A stretch of 22,773 bases of DNA from positions 1-22,773 of the forward strand of contig JAANBB010000560.1 in the NCBI GenBank assembly GCA_014621425.1. The letters run 5' to 3'. Shown piece after piece: positions 9,232-19,441 of this stretch (its first letter is position 1; the number at the start of each line of letters is the position of its first letter). This DNA comes from Cylindrodendrum hubeiense. Its lineage: Eukaryota > Ascomycota > Sordariomycetes > Hypocreales > Nectriaceae. Under the pieces are notes generated by a model. It searched no databases. It saw only the letters and a list, made by a program, of their open reading frames with translations, and was not told the DNA's origin. The position numbers and the translations under genes are program-made.

Positions 9232-10340
9232 ATGCTCATCCGTACTCGCCCTCCGATTTGCGATCCTTTCGTAAATTCTCCCCACCTTCCTTGAGATTCT
9301 GTAGTATACTAATGTTGAGCAGCCCTTGTCTTCTTTTGCCGGTTACTCGCCTTACACTTTGAAATTTGTCTTCGCAGGGCCACCCAAGGCAAACACTGTT
9401 GTGGGCTGACCCACTGGGCGACAAACTTTCGCTTCTGCAGTTCAGAAAGAATCCCGGCCAGAAGATCGTCGGATCCAACACCATTCTTCACTACGACCTC
9501 GCCATCCCGGGAAACATTGCCGCCATAAAGAAAATCCTCATACGCAAGGACTGGGACCAGGCACTTCACAGCGGTGACATAGATGCTACAACAGCCAAGA
9601 ACCTCACTGCCACATCATGCCGATCACTGTATGAAGGACATTTTCCAGTGGTAGTGGCACGCACTAAGTCATGTTTCTCCTCGCAAGTGCCGAACAACGG
9701 AGTTCCAAACCCCAATGAGCTTGAAAATCCGACCCGAGAGCAAGGCCCAACGAACCGCTACTAGAAGGAGCGATTGACTCAAGTGCAGCCATACATTCTT
9801 CGAGACGATAAGCACAACTTCTTCGTCTACAGAATCCCCTACATGTCGAACATCATCTTTTCTCCCGAACTCTACGAAAAGTTGGCCAATTTTGCCAGAG
9901 CACATCCTCGAGACAAGTCCAACGCCAGCGCGATGCTATTCGCAGTTCAATTGTGGGTTGACATCATTGATCACCCAGACCGGATGGTCGAGCGTTTTAC
10001 CACGATCAGGCCAGATGCTCCCGAGCTCCCGCAAGTCTCTCTTACGGTGTTTCTCATCTACTTTGAGACGTGGCTCAAGGTTCATGAGCTTTCGAGGTGT
10101 ATCCAGTACATCCATCCATTCCGAGTGATGAACACCATGTTTCAAAGCGATTCTAATGCTGACATGGACACTTTCAAAACCAGACTGCAGCTTCTTGACG
10201 AAAAAGAGATTCAATCATTGGTGCTGTGTGGGGGAAAGGCACAAGAGATGGTTAGAGACCCAACAACCCACCCACAAAAAGCAGGTGTTGTGACCGTGGT
10301 GATGCTGACACAAGGGGCGGTGCGTCCGCAATATCGGTAA
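9232..10340 (+). pseudogene. Unrecognised gene inside the element, one in-frame stop
   Basis: Function not recognised. A good model starts at ATG 9232 with a 13-codon exon (9232-9270) and an intron 9271-9377 (GTAAAT donor, TTCGCAG acceptor, phase 0). It then continues in one frame to TAA at 10338-10340, interrupted only by TAG at 9762-9764. The combined frame is about 333 codons with a regular globular composition: LLWADPLGDKLSLLQF, SNTILHYDLAIPG, RIPYMSNIIFSPELYEK, VFLIYFETWLKVHEL. The first part alone would be 141 aa. A small intron ending at the CTACTAG just at the stop could rescue the frame, but no convincing donor was seen in phase. It does not look like a transposase, so it may be a host gene captured between the inverted repeats. 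No homologue is known to me. Confidence 0.5.
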
Positions 10341-10577
10341 TAGCGTAGATAAAAGACTCTCAAAATGAATAAAATAGACTACCCTGACCGATACCGTCAA
10401 TTGGCACCATCTGATCAAACGGGTCACAATACGATGCCGCAAGAATGGGCTAAAAAGAGTATGAGTTGGATCTGCTAGAAAATCTGCTGCTGAATACTCA
10501 TGATAAGGCTTCCTGATGTATGAAGGTTGAGAATCCAGATGAACCTGATCGCGATCCTCAATCCTACCCTGCAGCCC

Positions 10578-10898
10578 TCAATGACTGACTAATTGTTCCT
10601 GCCCAATGACCTCAATGCTTATCAGAATATCCCAAAAAGGACAGTCCGGCTCAAATGGGCTTATATCCTGGCGGACATACCAGCTAGGAATGCCTTCACA
10701 GGCATTCCACACTGATAGACCAGCTATCCCCAACACACTACAGTGATAGCAAGAGTTGGTATTGAGATAAGTAGGAGAATTACGAAAGGATCGATAACCG
10801 GAAGGCGAGTTCGTAAATTGTCGAGCATTCCACGGCTGCAGATATCGACGTGAACGGCAATACCACCGGTGAGCTGGAACAGCGGCTAGCAGAAACAC
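10578..10898 (-). CDS. Possible small Cys-containing ORF in the element, minus strand
   Basis: Function not recognised. The reading frame is open from a TAA near 10935 to a stop at 10578 and has no ATG, so if real it is an exon or a decayed gene. It begins with a short hydrophobic run (VFLLAAVPAH) and contains PWNARQFTNSPSGYRSF, CYHCS and WNACEGIPSWYV, with five cysteines and four tryptophans. Such a profile would fit a secreted small protein fragment, but a missing start and the location inside an element make this weak. Confidence 0.22.
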   Translation of the reverse strand: MFLLAAVPAHRWYCRSRRYLQPWNARQFTNSPSGYRSFRNSPTYLNTNSCYHCSVLGIAGLSVWNACEGIPSWYVRQDISPFEPDCPFWDILISIEVIGQEQLVSH

Positions 10899-11288
10899 AA
10901 GATGGGAACAGAGAGCACTAAACTGAGAGCATTAAACTGACGCTCTGGCACGGTGATTACCAAGCGCACAGTGGCAACAACAACCGAAGTTGTCGGACTG
11001 GGTTAGGATATTGCAGCAAGGCTGATTGGGGACTTGCTCAGATCGAAACACGTCATAGCGGATGTGTTGTCGGTTACCACAGACCGGACGCAACGAAAAC
11101 ACGGAGTGAGAAGATACACGAGAGATGGCTAGAACTGAGTCAGGGTTGTGGAAGTACCGTGTTTAAAGACAGCATACCGCAGAGCATGTAGCAACATAGC
11201 ACCACAAGTGTTGCCAAGGTAGCTGTCATCAATGACACCAGAGGAGAAGGTGGCACGTAAGCCTGTAGCGGAACTGCTGGGTTCGCCG

Positions 11289-11658
11289 GCAGAGTTGGCG
11301 TTCAATTAGGAGGCAAACGCGAAAATAATAGCAGCTGAGGCACTGCATTGGGGCTCAGAATACCCTCGGCGGCGAAGTGAGGATAAGGTGACAAGTATCT
11401 GACTGAAGAGTGAGCCGCGTTCTAGTTATAACGCTAGAAGTCGTGGACACGCGAGGACGGGGTGACACTCAATACTCGAGAGGAACCGTCTCGGGATAAA
11501 ATAATAGGCAGAACGCCAGAGGCACGGATGATGCTCAACTAAGAGTTAGCGATTAAGGACTGATATTTAGGGACTGCATGCACTAAGAGCTAGGGATTAA
11601 GGGCTGGTATTAGGGGCTACATCACTAAGAGTCAGGGCCAAGCGCTAATACTTAGGCA
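11289..11658 (-). repeat. Right terminal inverted repeat with three 38-43 bp subrepeats
   Basis: Reverse complement of the left repeat. On the minus strand the copies are at 11658-11617, 11616-11574 and 11573-11536, reading TGCCTAAGTATTAGCGCTT, CCCCTAATACCAGCCCTTA and TCCCTAAATATCAGTCCTTA. The inner part continues to the shared CCTCAGCTGCTATT and GAACGCCA blocks near 11291-11340. Confidence 0.75.
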
Positions 11659-11707
11659 CTGATGGTCTCATCAGTGTCAGATCGAGCCCAATCGCATATC
11701 CTTCGGA

Positions 11708-12713
11708 TCAGAACTCTGATATGACCTCGGAAACGCTGCATGGATTCGTCGGTTTCTGGCACAGGACTTGTTTGGTTGCAAGAGTCGATCCATTACTCTG
11801 CGCTTTCATCCGCCACAATGCGGGCTCGTTTTGTCGGGCGGCCTGGCTCCCCAGTTTCGCCTTCACCTCATTCTCATGGTAATCCAGGGAAGCCGGGACA
11901 TCATCGTCGACGAGGTCTTGGAAACCATCGACAAACGAATCATCATCAGGCGTAGAGTCTTCTGCGCCGTCTTGATGGAGATTGAAGCCGTCAACGCCCG
12001 CTGTGTCTGTGACTTGATCCTCTTCGGTGGTATTTTGGAAGCCGTCTTCCGGCTTCTTTTGCAGAGCAAATTGCAAAGTCATCATCATCGGTGTTCTCGG
12101 TGACCTTTTGGGTCTTTGGAGATGCCTCCACTGTCTTTATGTCCTTGAACAGATCGGCGATTCTTTGAGTAGATTGCGTCGCCGTATGTCGTTGACTCCG
12201 ACGTTTTGGCTGGTTGGTATCCGTGGCATATGTGTCTTTGTCTATTGTCAATTGTCAGTTGACTGCAGGCATTTGGGTATCATGGTGCGTTGGTGAACCT
12301 ACCGATATTTTTGCCACACTGGTGTCGGCAAACTCGAAGCCTTGTTGTTGCTCCCGCCTTTACTCTTTGGGAGTCTCGAAGGATCTGGAAATGGAGGGGA
12401 ATTGTCGGGGACTCCATCTGTCAAACGAGAAGAAACAAGAGGCGCTGGCGTCTTTGGGGAAGATCTTTGGAGAAGATCTTTGGGTGACTTGGCTGGCTCG
12501 TTTTCCTTTGGCGGGGGTTTTGGTAGACTTGGCTCTCTTGTTTCCTGCTATGTAGTATCGTGATGGGAGGTCGGGAATGATTGTTGCGTCTTTTCTTACT
12601 GCAGGCAATCGAGCTGGTCTTTTGAAGATTGGTGAAATTTTCTGCTCTGTCTGTAGTTTTCCCTCTAACTGTGTGCACCCCTTCCAACCTCCTTTCCACC
12701 CGCTCCTTCCCAC
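11708..12713 (-). pseudogene. Relic of a multi-exon gene of unknown function
   Basis: Function not recognised. Several stretches have clear coding character. One exon near 12641-12600 (KISPIFKRPARLPA) joins in phase over an intron at 12599-12545 (GTAAGA to ATAGCAG) to ETREPSLPKPPPKENEPAKSP... (12544 onward). A third segment near 12241-12075 carries NQPKRRSQRHTATQ, IADLFKDIK and TENTDDDDF. It may be joined through GTAAAG near 12365 or GTAGGT at 12302. The last segment (about 12075-11708) has acidic repeats of the DGFQ/DGFN/VDGFQDLVDDD type and stops at 11710-11708. Between the third and last segments the frame changes near 12070 without any plausible intron, which argues for a frameshift. No ATG opens the first exon. 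It is probably a disordered basic-acidic nuclear-type protein gene in decay; its end lies only 50 bp from the inverted-repeat element. Confidence 0.42.
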
Positions 12714-12714
12714 T

Positions 12715-12805
12715 TACGCGGACTCGCTTACTGAGGCTTCCAGGCGATGACCATAGCCTTACTTCTCAGGCACTAAACCACCGCACCACTGAGATACCAC
12801 TGAAG
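12715..12805 (-). repeat. Possible tRNA-derived SINE scrap
   Basis: On the minus strand, TGGTGCGGTGGTTT (12788-12775) looks like a tRNA-type A box, followed by AGTGCCTGAGAAGTAAGGC and, at the expected distance, a decayed B-box region (GCCTGGAAGCCTCAG). No foldable tRNA cloverleaf with a proper acceptor stem was found, so this is at best a SINE or tRNA relic. Confidence 0.25.
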
Positions 12806-12912
12806 GAATACTGCTGAGTTATTTAGGGGTCTCAAGTCGCTAAAGTAAGGTTCAAACTCAACTGGGTCTGCCGGGTGGTGGAGCGGGTGATCGGCCTCGC
12901 TCTGGGGGACTG

Positions 12913-13056
12913 ATGCAGCTACGCATCTTTGATCCGCTCAGCATCACTAACACCCAGTTCCGTCACATTACACGCGATTTTCTACGCGCCATCATCACCG
13001 ACCCCAATCTGGAGGGCAATGATCGCAACTCTTTCCGCGCAACTCAAAAAGAGTAG
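12913..13056 (+). pseudogene. Short coding-like fragment, 47 codons
   Basis: Function not recognised. The ATG-initiated frame reads MQLRIFDPLSITNTQFRH, then ITRDFLRAIITDPNLEGNDR, then NSFRATQKE and a stop. Composition and codon choice are protein-like, unlike the AT-rich spacer around it, and the frame is open upstream to about 12870. It may be an orphan exon of a lost gene. Confidence 0.22.
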
Positions 13057-13239
13057 AAAATGGGTGCAAGCTTCATTTTGATACTACTTATCGTGCGCAA
13101 ATGTTAAGAAAACAGCACGATTTACTGTCCATGGGTTGGAGTATAATAGCTATGAACCTCAACCTTCCGCACCTTCGGAATTCTTTAACTGCCATGTCTC
13201 CCAAAAATGCAATCAATGCTAGCACGGAAATTCAGATAG

Positions 13240-13369
13240 CCCATGCCACACGAATTCGCGCAGAAAAAAAGGCTCACGCCTGTAATTCTTCCAATAATAT
13301 GACCCATGCCGTGTGAATTCATGCTGAAAAAAGAATTGCTCGCGTCTGTAATTCTTCCAATAAGAATGA
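13240..13369 (+). repeat. Tandem duplication, two copies of about 65 bp
   Basis: Copy 1 (13240-13302) and copy 2 (13303-13369) both start CCCATGCC and share GAATTC, a poly-A run, GCTC.CGC.TGTAATTCTTCC and AATA..ATGA. Differences include CACACG against GTGTGA next to the GAATTC. It lies in the 3' region of the helicase gene. Confidence 0.65.
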
Positions 13370-13399
13370 CATCAGAAGGATCATCAGCCTTGGCGTAGT

Positions 13400-15823
<2,424 letters not shown>

Positions 15824-15850
15824 GCTCAATGAACTCGCTATGGTAACCGT

Positions 15851-15893
15851 TGTGGTGGTGGTGGTGGAGGTGGCGATGAAGGTGGCGGTGGTG
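15851..15893 (+). repeat. GTG/GGT trinucleotide-rich tract
   Basis: A run of GTG/GGT triplets with interruptions lies 28-70 bases upstream of the helicase ATG. On the helicase mRNA it would read as a CAC-rich leader. Confidence 0.6.
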
Positions 15894-15967
15894 ACGGAAA
15901 CACCTGTGGTTTTTTGTTTCTTTGAGATGCCGCAAAATCGTGGGAGTGTGAGTTACTCGTGAAATAT

Positions 15968-15989
15968 GGTAGGGTATAAATACCCTACC
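15968..15989. promoter_or_regulatory. Perfect 22-bp inverted repeat around a TATA-like core
   Basis: Arm GGTAGGGTAT, two-base centre AA, arm ATACCCTACC. The centre gives TATAAATA on the plus strand and TATTTATA on the minus strand. It lies about 145 bases upstream of the helicase ATG and may hold its TATA box. The flank continues with CTAGGTATG. No dyad-binding factor can be named. Confidence 0.45.
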
Positions 15990-16658
15990 TAGGTATGTTT
16001 GGTTGGTTGGCATAAATCAATGGGATGAAAATTACCTGCCATCGCAGGATGGCAACCACTCACAATGAGCATTCGTGATGGCCGACCAAGTTGTGCCACC
16101 TGGTATTCAAGCTGAAGCGTTTGCCAACCCAAATATTTGTGTGTACCCCGTTTTAAATGGCATGTAAAAGCCAAGGAGTTTTAAACTAGAATCACCAAGT
16201 CCAACCAATGTCTCTCCCCACGGTCCGACTTCTCAACACATATTCCCTACCACGCTCGCGCGCGCCCAGGACCGCATCGCAATACAGCACCATTTGCCAA
16301 CCCGAGCTTTGTATACGCTACCTCTTGGTTTAAATAACGGCCGCAGCACAATTCTCTCTCTCAAAATCCCTGGAGCAATTAACAACTATTCTCCAATCAA
16401 CAGGACAAAACAGAATTTGCAACATTGATGGTGAGAGACACTTGCTAACCAGGATTCCATTTCTAACAGGGTTGTCATTCGCAATGACCCATGGTTTCTG
16501 TATCCATGTTATATTCGCTGAGCCACGTTAACTACGTGGATGGACTGTAGAGCACTAATCGGTGATGCGCATTGTCATGCTTGTGTTTTCCTTCCGTGAA
16601 CTTCATCTAGCGAGCTATATTACAGGTGGCCTATGGTCTGGAGTGTCATTTTGGAGGT
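15990..16658. other. Gene-free spacer
   Basis: No protein-like frame, tRNA or strong repeat was seen. There is an alternating CGCGCGC near 16257-16264 and a CT-rich stretch near 16350-16365. Confidence 0.4.
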
Positions 16659-16713
16659 CCGAGGTTGAGAAGACGTGGATATCCGGCGCTCTGTTAGGTC
16701 GTCTTGGCGCGCC
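16659..16713 (+). pseudogene. Relic of the SDR third exon
   Basis: Positions 16661-16713 match 7906-7958 of the SDR gene with about six differences in 53 bases. The shared core is GAGGTTGAGAAGACGTGGAT followed by CCGGCGCTCT and CGTCTTGGCG. Translated, EVEKTWISGALLGRLGAP corresponds to EVEKTWMAGALLGRLGAP. Similarity stops abruptly on both sides and there is no SDR sequence around it, so it is a non-functional fragment of a duplicate or of a related gene. Confidence 0.75.
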
Positions 16714-17242
16714 TTGGCTTGAAACGATTGAGCTATCACACAACATGCGAAGCGTGATGAATTGTGGAGTGAGGGGGAGGCCTCGAGAAACCTAAATTTA
16801 GCTGCGTGCCTCTGTGTTTAGGTAGCCGTCAAAAACAGTACGGTTTGAACAACACACGATAATTGCACCAGTTATTAACGACTGCGTCCGTTAGCTAGTG
16901 ACTAAATGCTTCAGCTCGACCGACGCGATTCCCGAGTTGCCTAGGCACCGACATTCCGGGATTCGCCCTTGGCCAGCATGGTTTGTGGCGCCCCACTGCC
17001 ACCACCATGCCATCTTAGCGCGACTTCAGCCTCAATTGGCTGGGAGCTGAATCGACGGGTGCCTTGCGATGGTCTCGATTCCGAAACGCTTAAAGATGTA
17101 GTTTTCTCCCTCGAGGACTCAGTCATTTTGTTCTCAACACCTCAACGACAGAGACACACGCAGCTTCCAAGGGCCAGAAGAAGGAAGCACAGAGTCTCAA
17201 TCCCCACATCAACGACACGACACCCACGAAGACACACCCAGC
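16714..17242 (+). promoter_or_regulatory. Upstream region of the ADP-ribosylglycohydrolase gene
   Basis: No gene was recognised. The last 130 bases are rich in C and A (CAACACCTCAACGACAGAGACACACGC-like composition), as is usual for fungal 5' leaders. No clear TATA box was seen. Confidence 0.35.
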
Positions 17243-18562
17243 ATGTCTACCTTACCAGTATCCCAAGAGGCCGCCATGGCCCTGGCGCAGGCCGCTCTCC
17301 ATGATCGCGTCGCGGGATGCCTGTTTGGCTCGGCTCTCGGCGATGCAATTGGCCTCTACACCGAGTTCCTCAATGCCGATCTCTCTGCCAAAGCATACCC
17401 GACCCGGTCCTTCACTCTGCTCCCCTCGGAGAAGGCAACCCCATTTCGGCGCGACCGCCACCGAGACTTCCACCGTCCTGGCGAATGGACTGACGACACA
17501 GACCATGCCATGCTGATCTTGCTCTCATACCTCCACAGCGATGGAAAGGAGATGAGCCCCCAGGATTTTGCCTCCCGACTGTCAATCTGGGTGCGCATGG
17601 GACTTCGCGCTCTCGACACTCTGCCTCTTGGTCTCGGGCGAACAGTTGGCGCCATCGTGCGGAGTAAAGATTACCTGGAAGGCCCTGAGGCCAAGGCTCG
17701 AGAACATTGGACAAAACACAACTACAATGCCGCGCCAAATGGGAGTCTTATGCGGACGCACCCTATCGGACTCATGTGTCTGAATAAGTCGGTGGAGGAG
17801 ACCTTTGAGGTAGCGGCCAGCTACTCAGTCGTCACGCATGTCGACCCAAGATGCGTCATCGCCTGCGTGATTGGTACAGCCCTTGTGCGCGGCATCGTGC
17901 GCGGAGAGGTTCTCAATGAGACTCATGTCGACGAAATGATCGAGACCGCCATCGCCTGGTATGCAGCCCGCCAGGAAAAGGAATTGGAAGACCCCGCGCG
18001 AAAAGACGAGCCTCGGCTGGATGTGGAGGAGCTCAAGACCTATACCACAGCAAAGACACTGGCGGATCTTCAGCTGGACGAGAGCTACAAGATTGGGTAT
18101 GTCTACAAGACCTTTGGCTCTGGTATTCTGCTTCTGCGCCAGGCTATGCGTCGGGTGGAGTCGACAAAGGGGCTTCGGTCACAACTCATGACATTTGAGC
18201 CTCTCATTACCGATCTCATCATGGAAGGCGGCGACGCCGACACCAACGCCTGCTTTGCCGGTGCCCTTGTCGGTTCATTCCTCGGCTTCAAGGCACTGCC
18301 TCCACACTGGCGCGACGGTCTCCGCTACGGAACCTGGCTGATGGACAAGACCGAAGGGCTCTGCACGATTCTTGGTGTTGTTGCGGGGTCATATAGCGGA
18401 TCGGGCGACAAGGACACGGCCCCAGATGGTGGACGGGGCTACCTGACAGATGATCAAATGGAGAGGAAGTGTATGGAGATGCAGGCTTGGATGGCACAAC
18501 AAGAAACAGAGTGGAAGAAGAGTCAGGAGGGTGATAAGAAGAAATGGTTTGCATGGAAATGA
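17243..18562 (+). CDS. ADP-ribosylglycohydrolase family protein, 439 aa
   Basis: DraG/ARH-fold enzyme. Family members remove ADP-ribose from proteins or hydrolyse related ADP-ribosyl compounds, using two metal ions. Visible hallmarks in order: GCLFGSALGDAIG (residues 25-37), EWTDDTDHAM with the metal-binding T83-D84-D85, RTVGAIV, APNGSLMRTHPIG (P-N-G-S loop), and GGDADTNACFAGALVG (329-344), where D331, D333 and T334 match the C-terminal metal site (GGDTDT in most relatives). The gene is intronless and starts at ATG 17243 behind a C/A-rich leader; a second ATG at codon 12 is possible. There is no signal peptide or membrane segment, so it is probably cytosolic or nuclear. The C-terminal 40 residues are charged (WMAQQETEWKKSQEGDKKKW) and outside the domain. 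Family certain; substrate unknown. Confidence 0.92.
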   Translation: MSTLPVSQEAAMALAQAALHDRVAGCLFGSALGDAIGLYTEFLNADLSAKAYPTRSFTLLPSEKATPFRRDRHRDFHRPGEWTDDTDHAMLILLSYLHSDGKEMSPQDFASRLSIWVRMGLRALDTLPLGLGRTVGAIVRSKDYLEGPEAKAREHWTKHNYNAAPNGSLMRTHPIGLMCLNKSVEETFEVAASYSVVTHVDPRCVIACVIGTALVRGIVRGEVLNETHVDEMIETAIAWYAARQEKELEDPARKDEPRLDVEELKTYTTAKTLADLQLDESYKIGYVYKTFGSGILLLRQAMRRVESTKGLRSQLMTFEPLITDLIMEGGDADTNACFAGALVGSFLGFKALPPHWRDGLRYGTWLMDKTEGLCTILGVVAGSYSGSGDKDTAPDGGRGYLTDDQMERKCMEMQAWMAQQETEWKKSQEGDKKKWFAWK

Positions 18563-18790
18563 TAAATGGGATGCTTCACGGAGTTCTGGGGTTTCGTATT
18601 TATCTGAGCAGATATCCCGACCGACAGGAGGAATCAGTTATGATTTTGGACAGCTATATTGAGAGTGCTGCTATTTGCACGTAGAATATCTACAATAATA
18701 GCCAGTTATTATTTGCAACGTCACTTCTCAAATGAAATACGTGATAAATATATATATGTGTATTGATTCAGGAATGTCTATAAATACTAA
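18563..18790. other. 3' region of the ADP-ribosylglycohydrolase gene
   Basis: AT-rich spacer with no gene seen. It includes an alternating ATATATATATG run near 18749-18760. Confidence 0.4.
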
Positions 18791-18936
18791 CATTTATTCT
18801 CTTAGTATTTATTTATGCTCTTATTATCTATTTATTCTGTGAGTATTTATTTATTATCTTAGTATTTAATTATGCTATAAGCATTTATTTATCCTCTAAG
18901 TATTTATTTTTCTCTGAGTATTTATTTATTATTATG
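18791..18936 (+). repeat. AT-rich 19-bp minisatellite, about 7.7 copies
   Basis: Copies start at 18791 (partial), 18806, 18825, 18844, 18863, 18882, 18901 and 18919. A typical unit is TATTTATTTATGCTCTTAG. Length is 19 bp, with 18 bp in the last two copies. Each unit has a T/A-rich half (TATTTATTTAT) and a CTCT(T/G)AG half. Confidence 0.8.
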
Positions 18937-19441
18937 TAGCTCGTCCAGCATCATATATTGGGCAAGAAGGATTGGCAGCCATCTTCTCGATTTGTCACAG
19001 GTTCCAAGCCAGTTTCTACATCGATTCACCTACCTCGACGAGGCTGAGCAGCAGGAAAGATAGGCAGTCGGTTTATGCGGGACGGCTTGGTGTCTAGCTC
19101 GGCCCCATCCGCCTCCAATGGATGTGCCGTCGGTAGTCGAGCTGCAGTAAGCCTCTCTACCACAGCCTGACAGGCTTTCTTTTTCGCCTGTTGGTGGTGG
19201 CAGCGTCAACTGTTGTGGCAGTGCACGTGCTAGCACCAGAATTGATTCATCGCAGCCTGATGCTTTCTCAATTTGCCTCGTGCCTTCTCCATCTTCCGTG
19301 TCGAAGCACGAATCAGCCGTAAAACGCTTTACGACAATCACACTCAACCAAACGCCTTTACTTTCATCTATCTGTGATATATGAATCTGCCGACGGGTAT
19401 TATACCCATCTACCGACCATCACCTGTCGGTGGCTTTCAGG
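18937..19441 (+). promoter_or_regulatory. Upstream region of the NLR-like gene
   Basis: 505 bp without a convincing gene; a 105-codon minus frame here has no protein-like pattern. A short inverted repeat, GGGTA-TTA-TACCC, lies at 19395-19407, about 35 bases before the ATG. No TATA box is clear. Confidence 0.35.

Larger units (their letters stand above)
8519..11658. mobile_element. 3.14-kb inverted-repeat element, probably non-autonomous
   Basis: The two ends are imperfect inverted repeats of about 370 bp (8519-8889 and 11289-11658), matched by eye over their whole length with small gaps. They share, for example, TCCCTAAATATCAG, TTAGTG, CCTCTGGC, TATTGAGTGTCA, CACCTTAT, AGCCCCAATGC and CCTCAGCTGCTATT. 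The outer part of each end is three tandem copies of a 42-44 bp unit. Long inverted repeats built from tandem subrepeats are typical of foldback and Mutator-like DNA elements, though the family cannot be fixed. No DDE transposase is recognisable inside. The interior has an apparently broken plus-strand gene (9232-10340) and a short minus ORF (10578-10898). The outermost bases are uncertain by a few positions and no clear target-site duplication was found. Confidence 0.75.

Noticed and set aside
12841..12870. tRNA gene suggested by a GGTTCAAACTC B-box-like string
   Set aside because: No A box, acceptor stem or anticodon arm could be fitted around it.
19030..19347. 105-codon minus frame before the NLR-like gene
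   Set aside because: Composition is irregular, there is no motif, and it lies in the promoter side of a large real gene.
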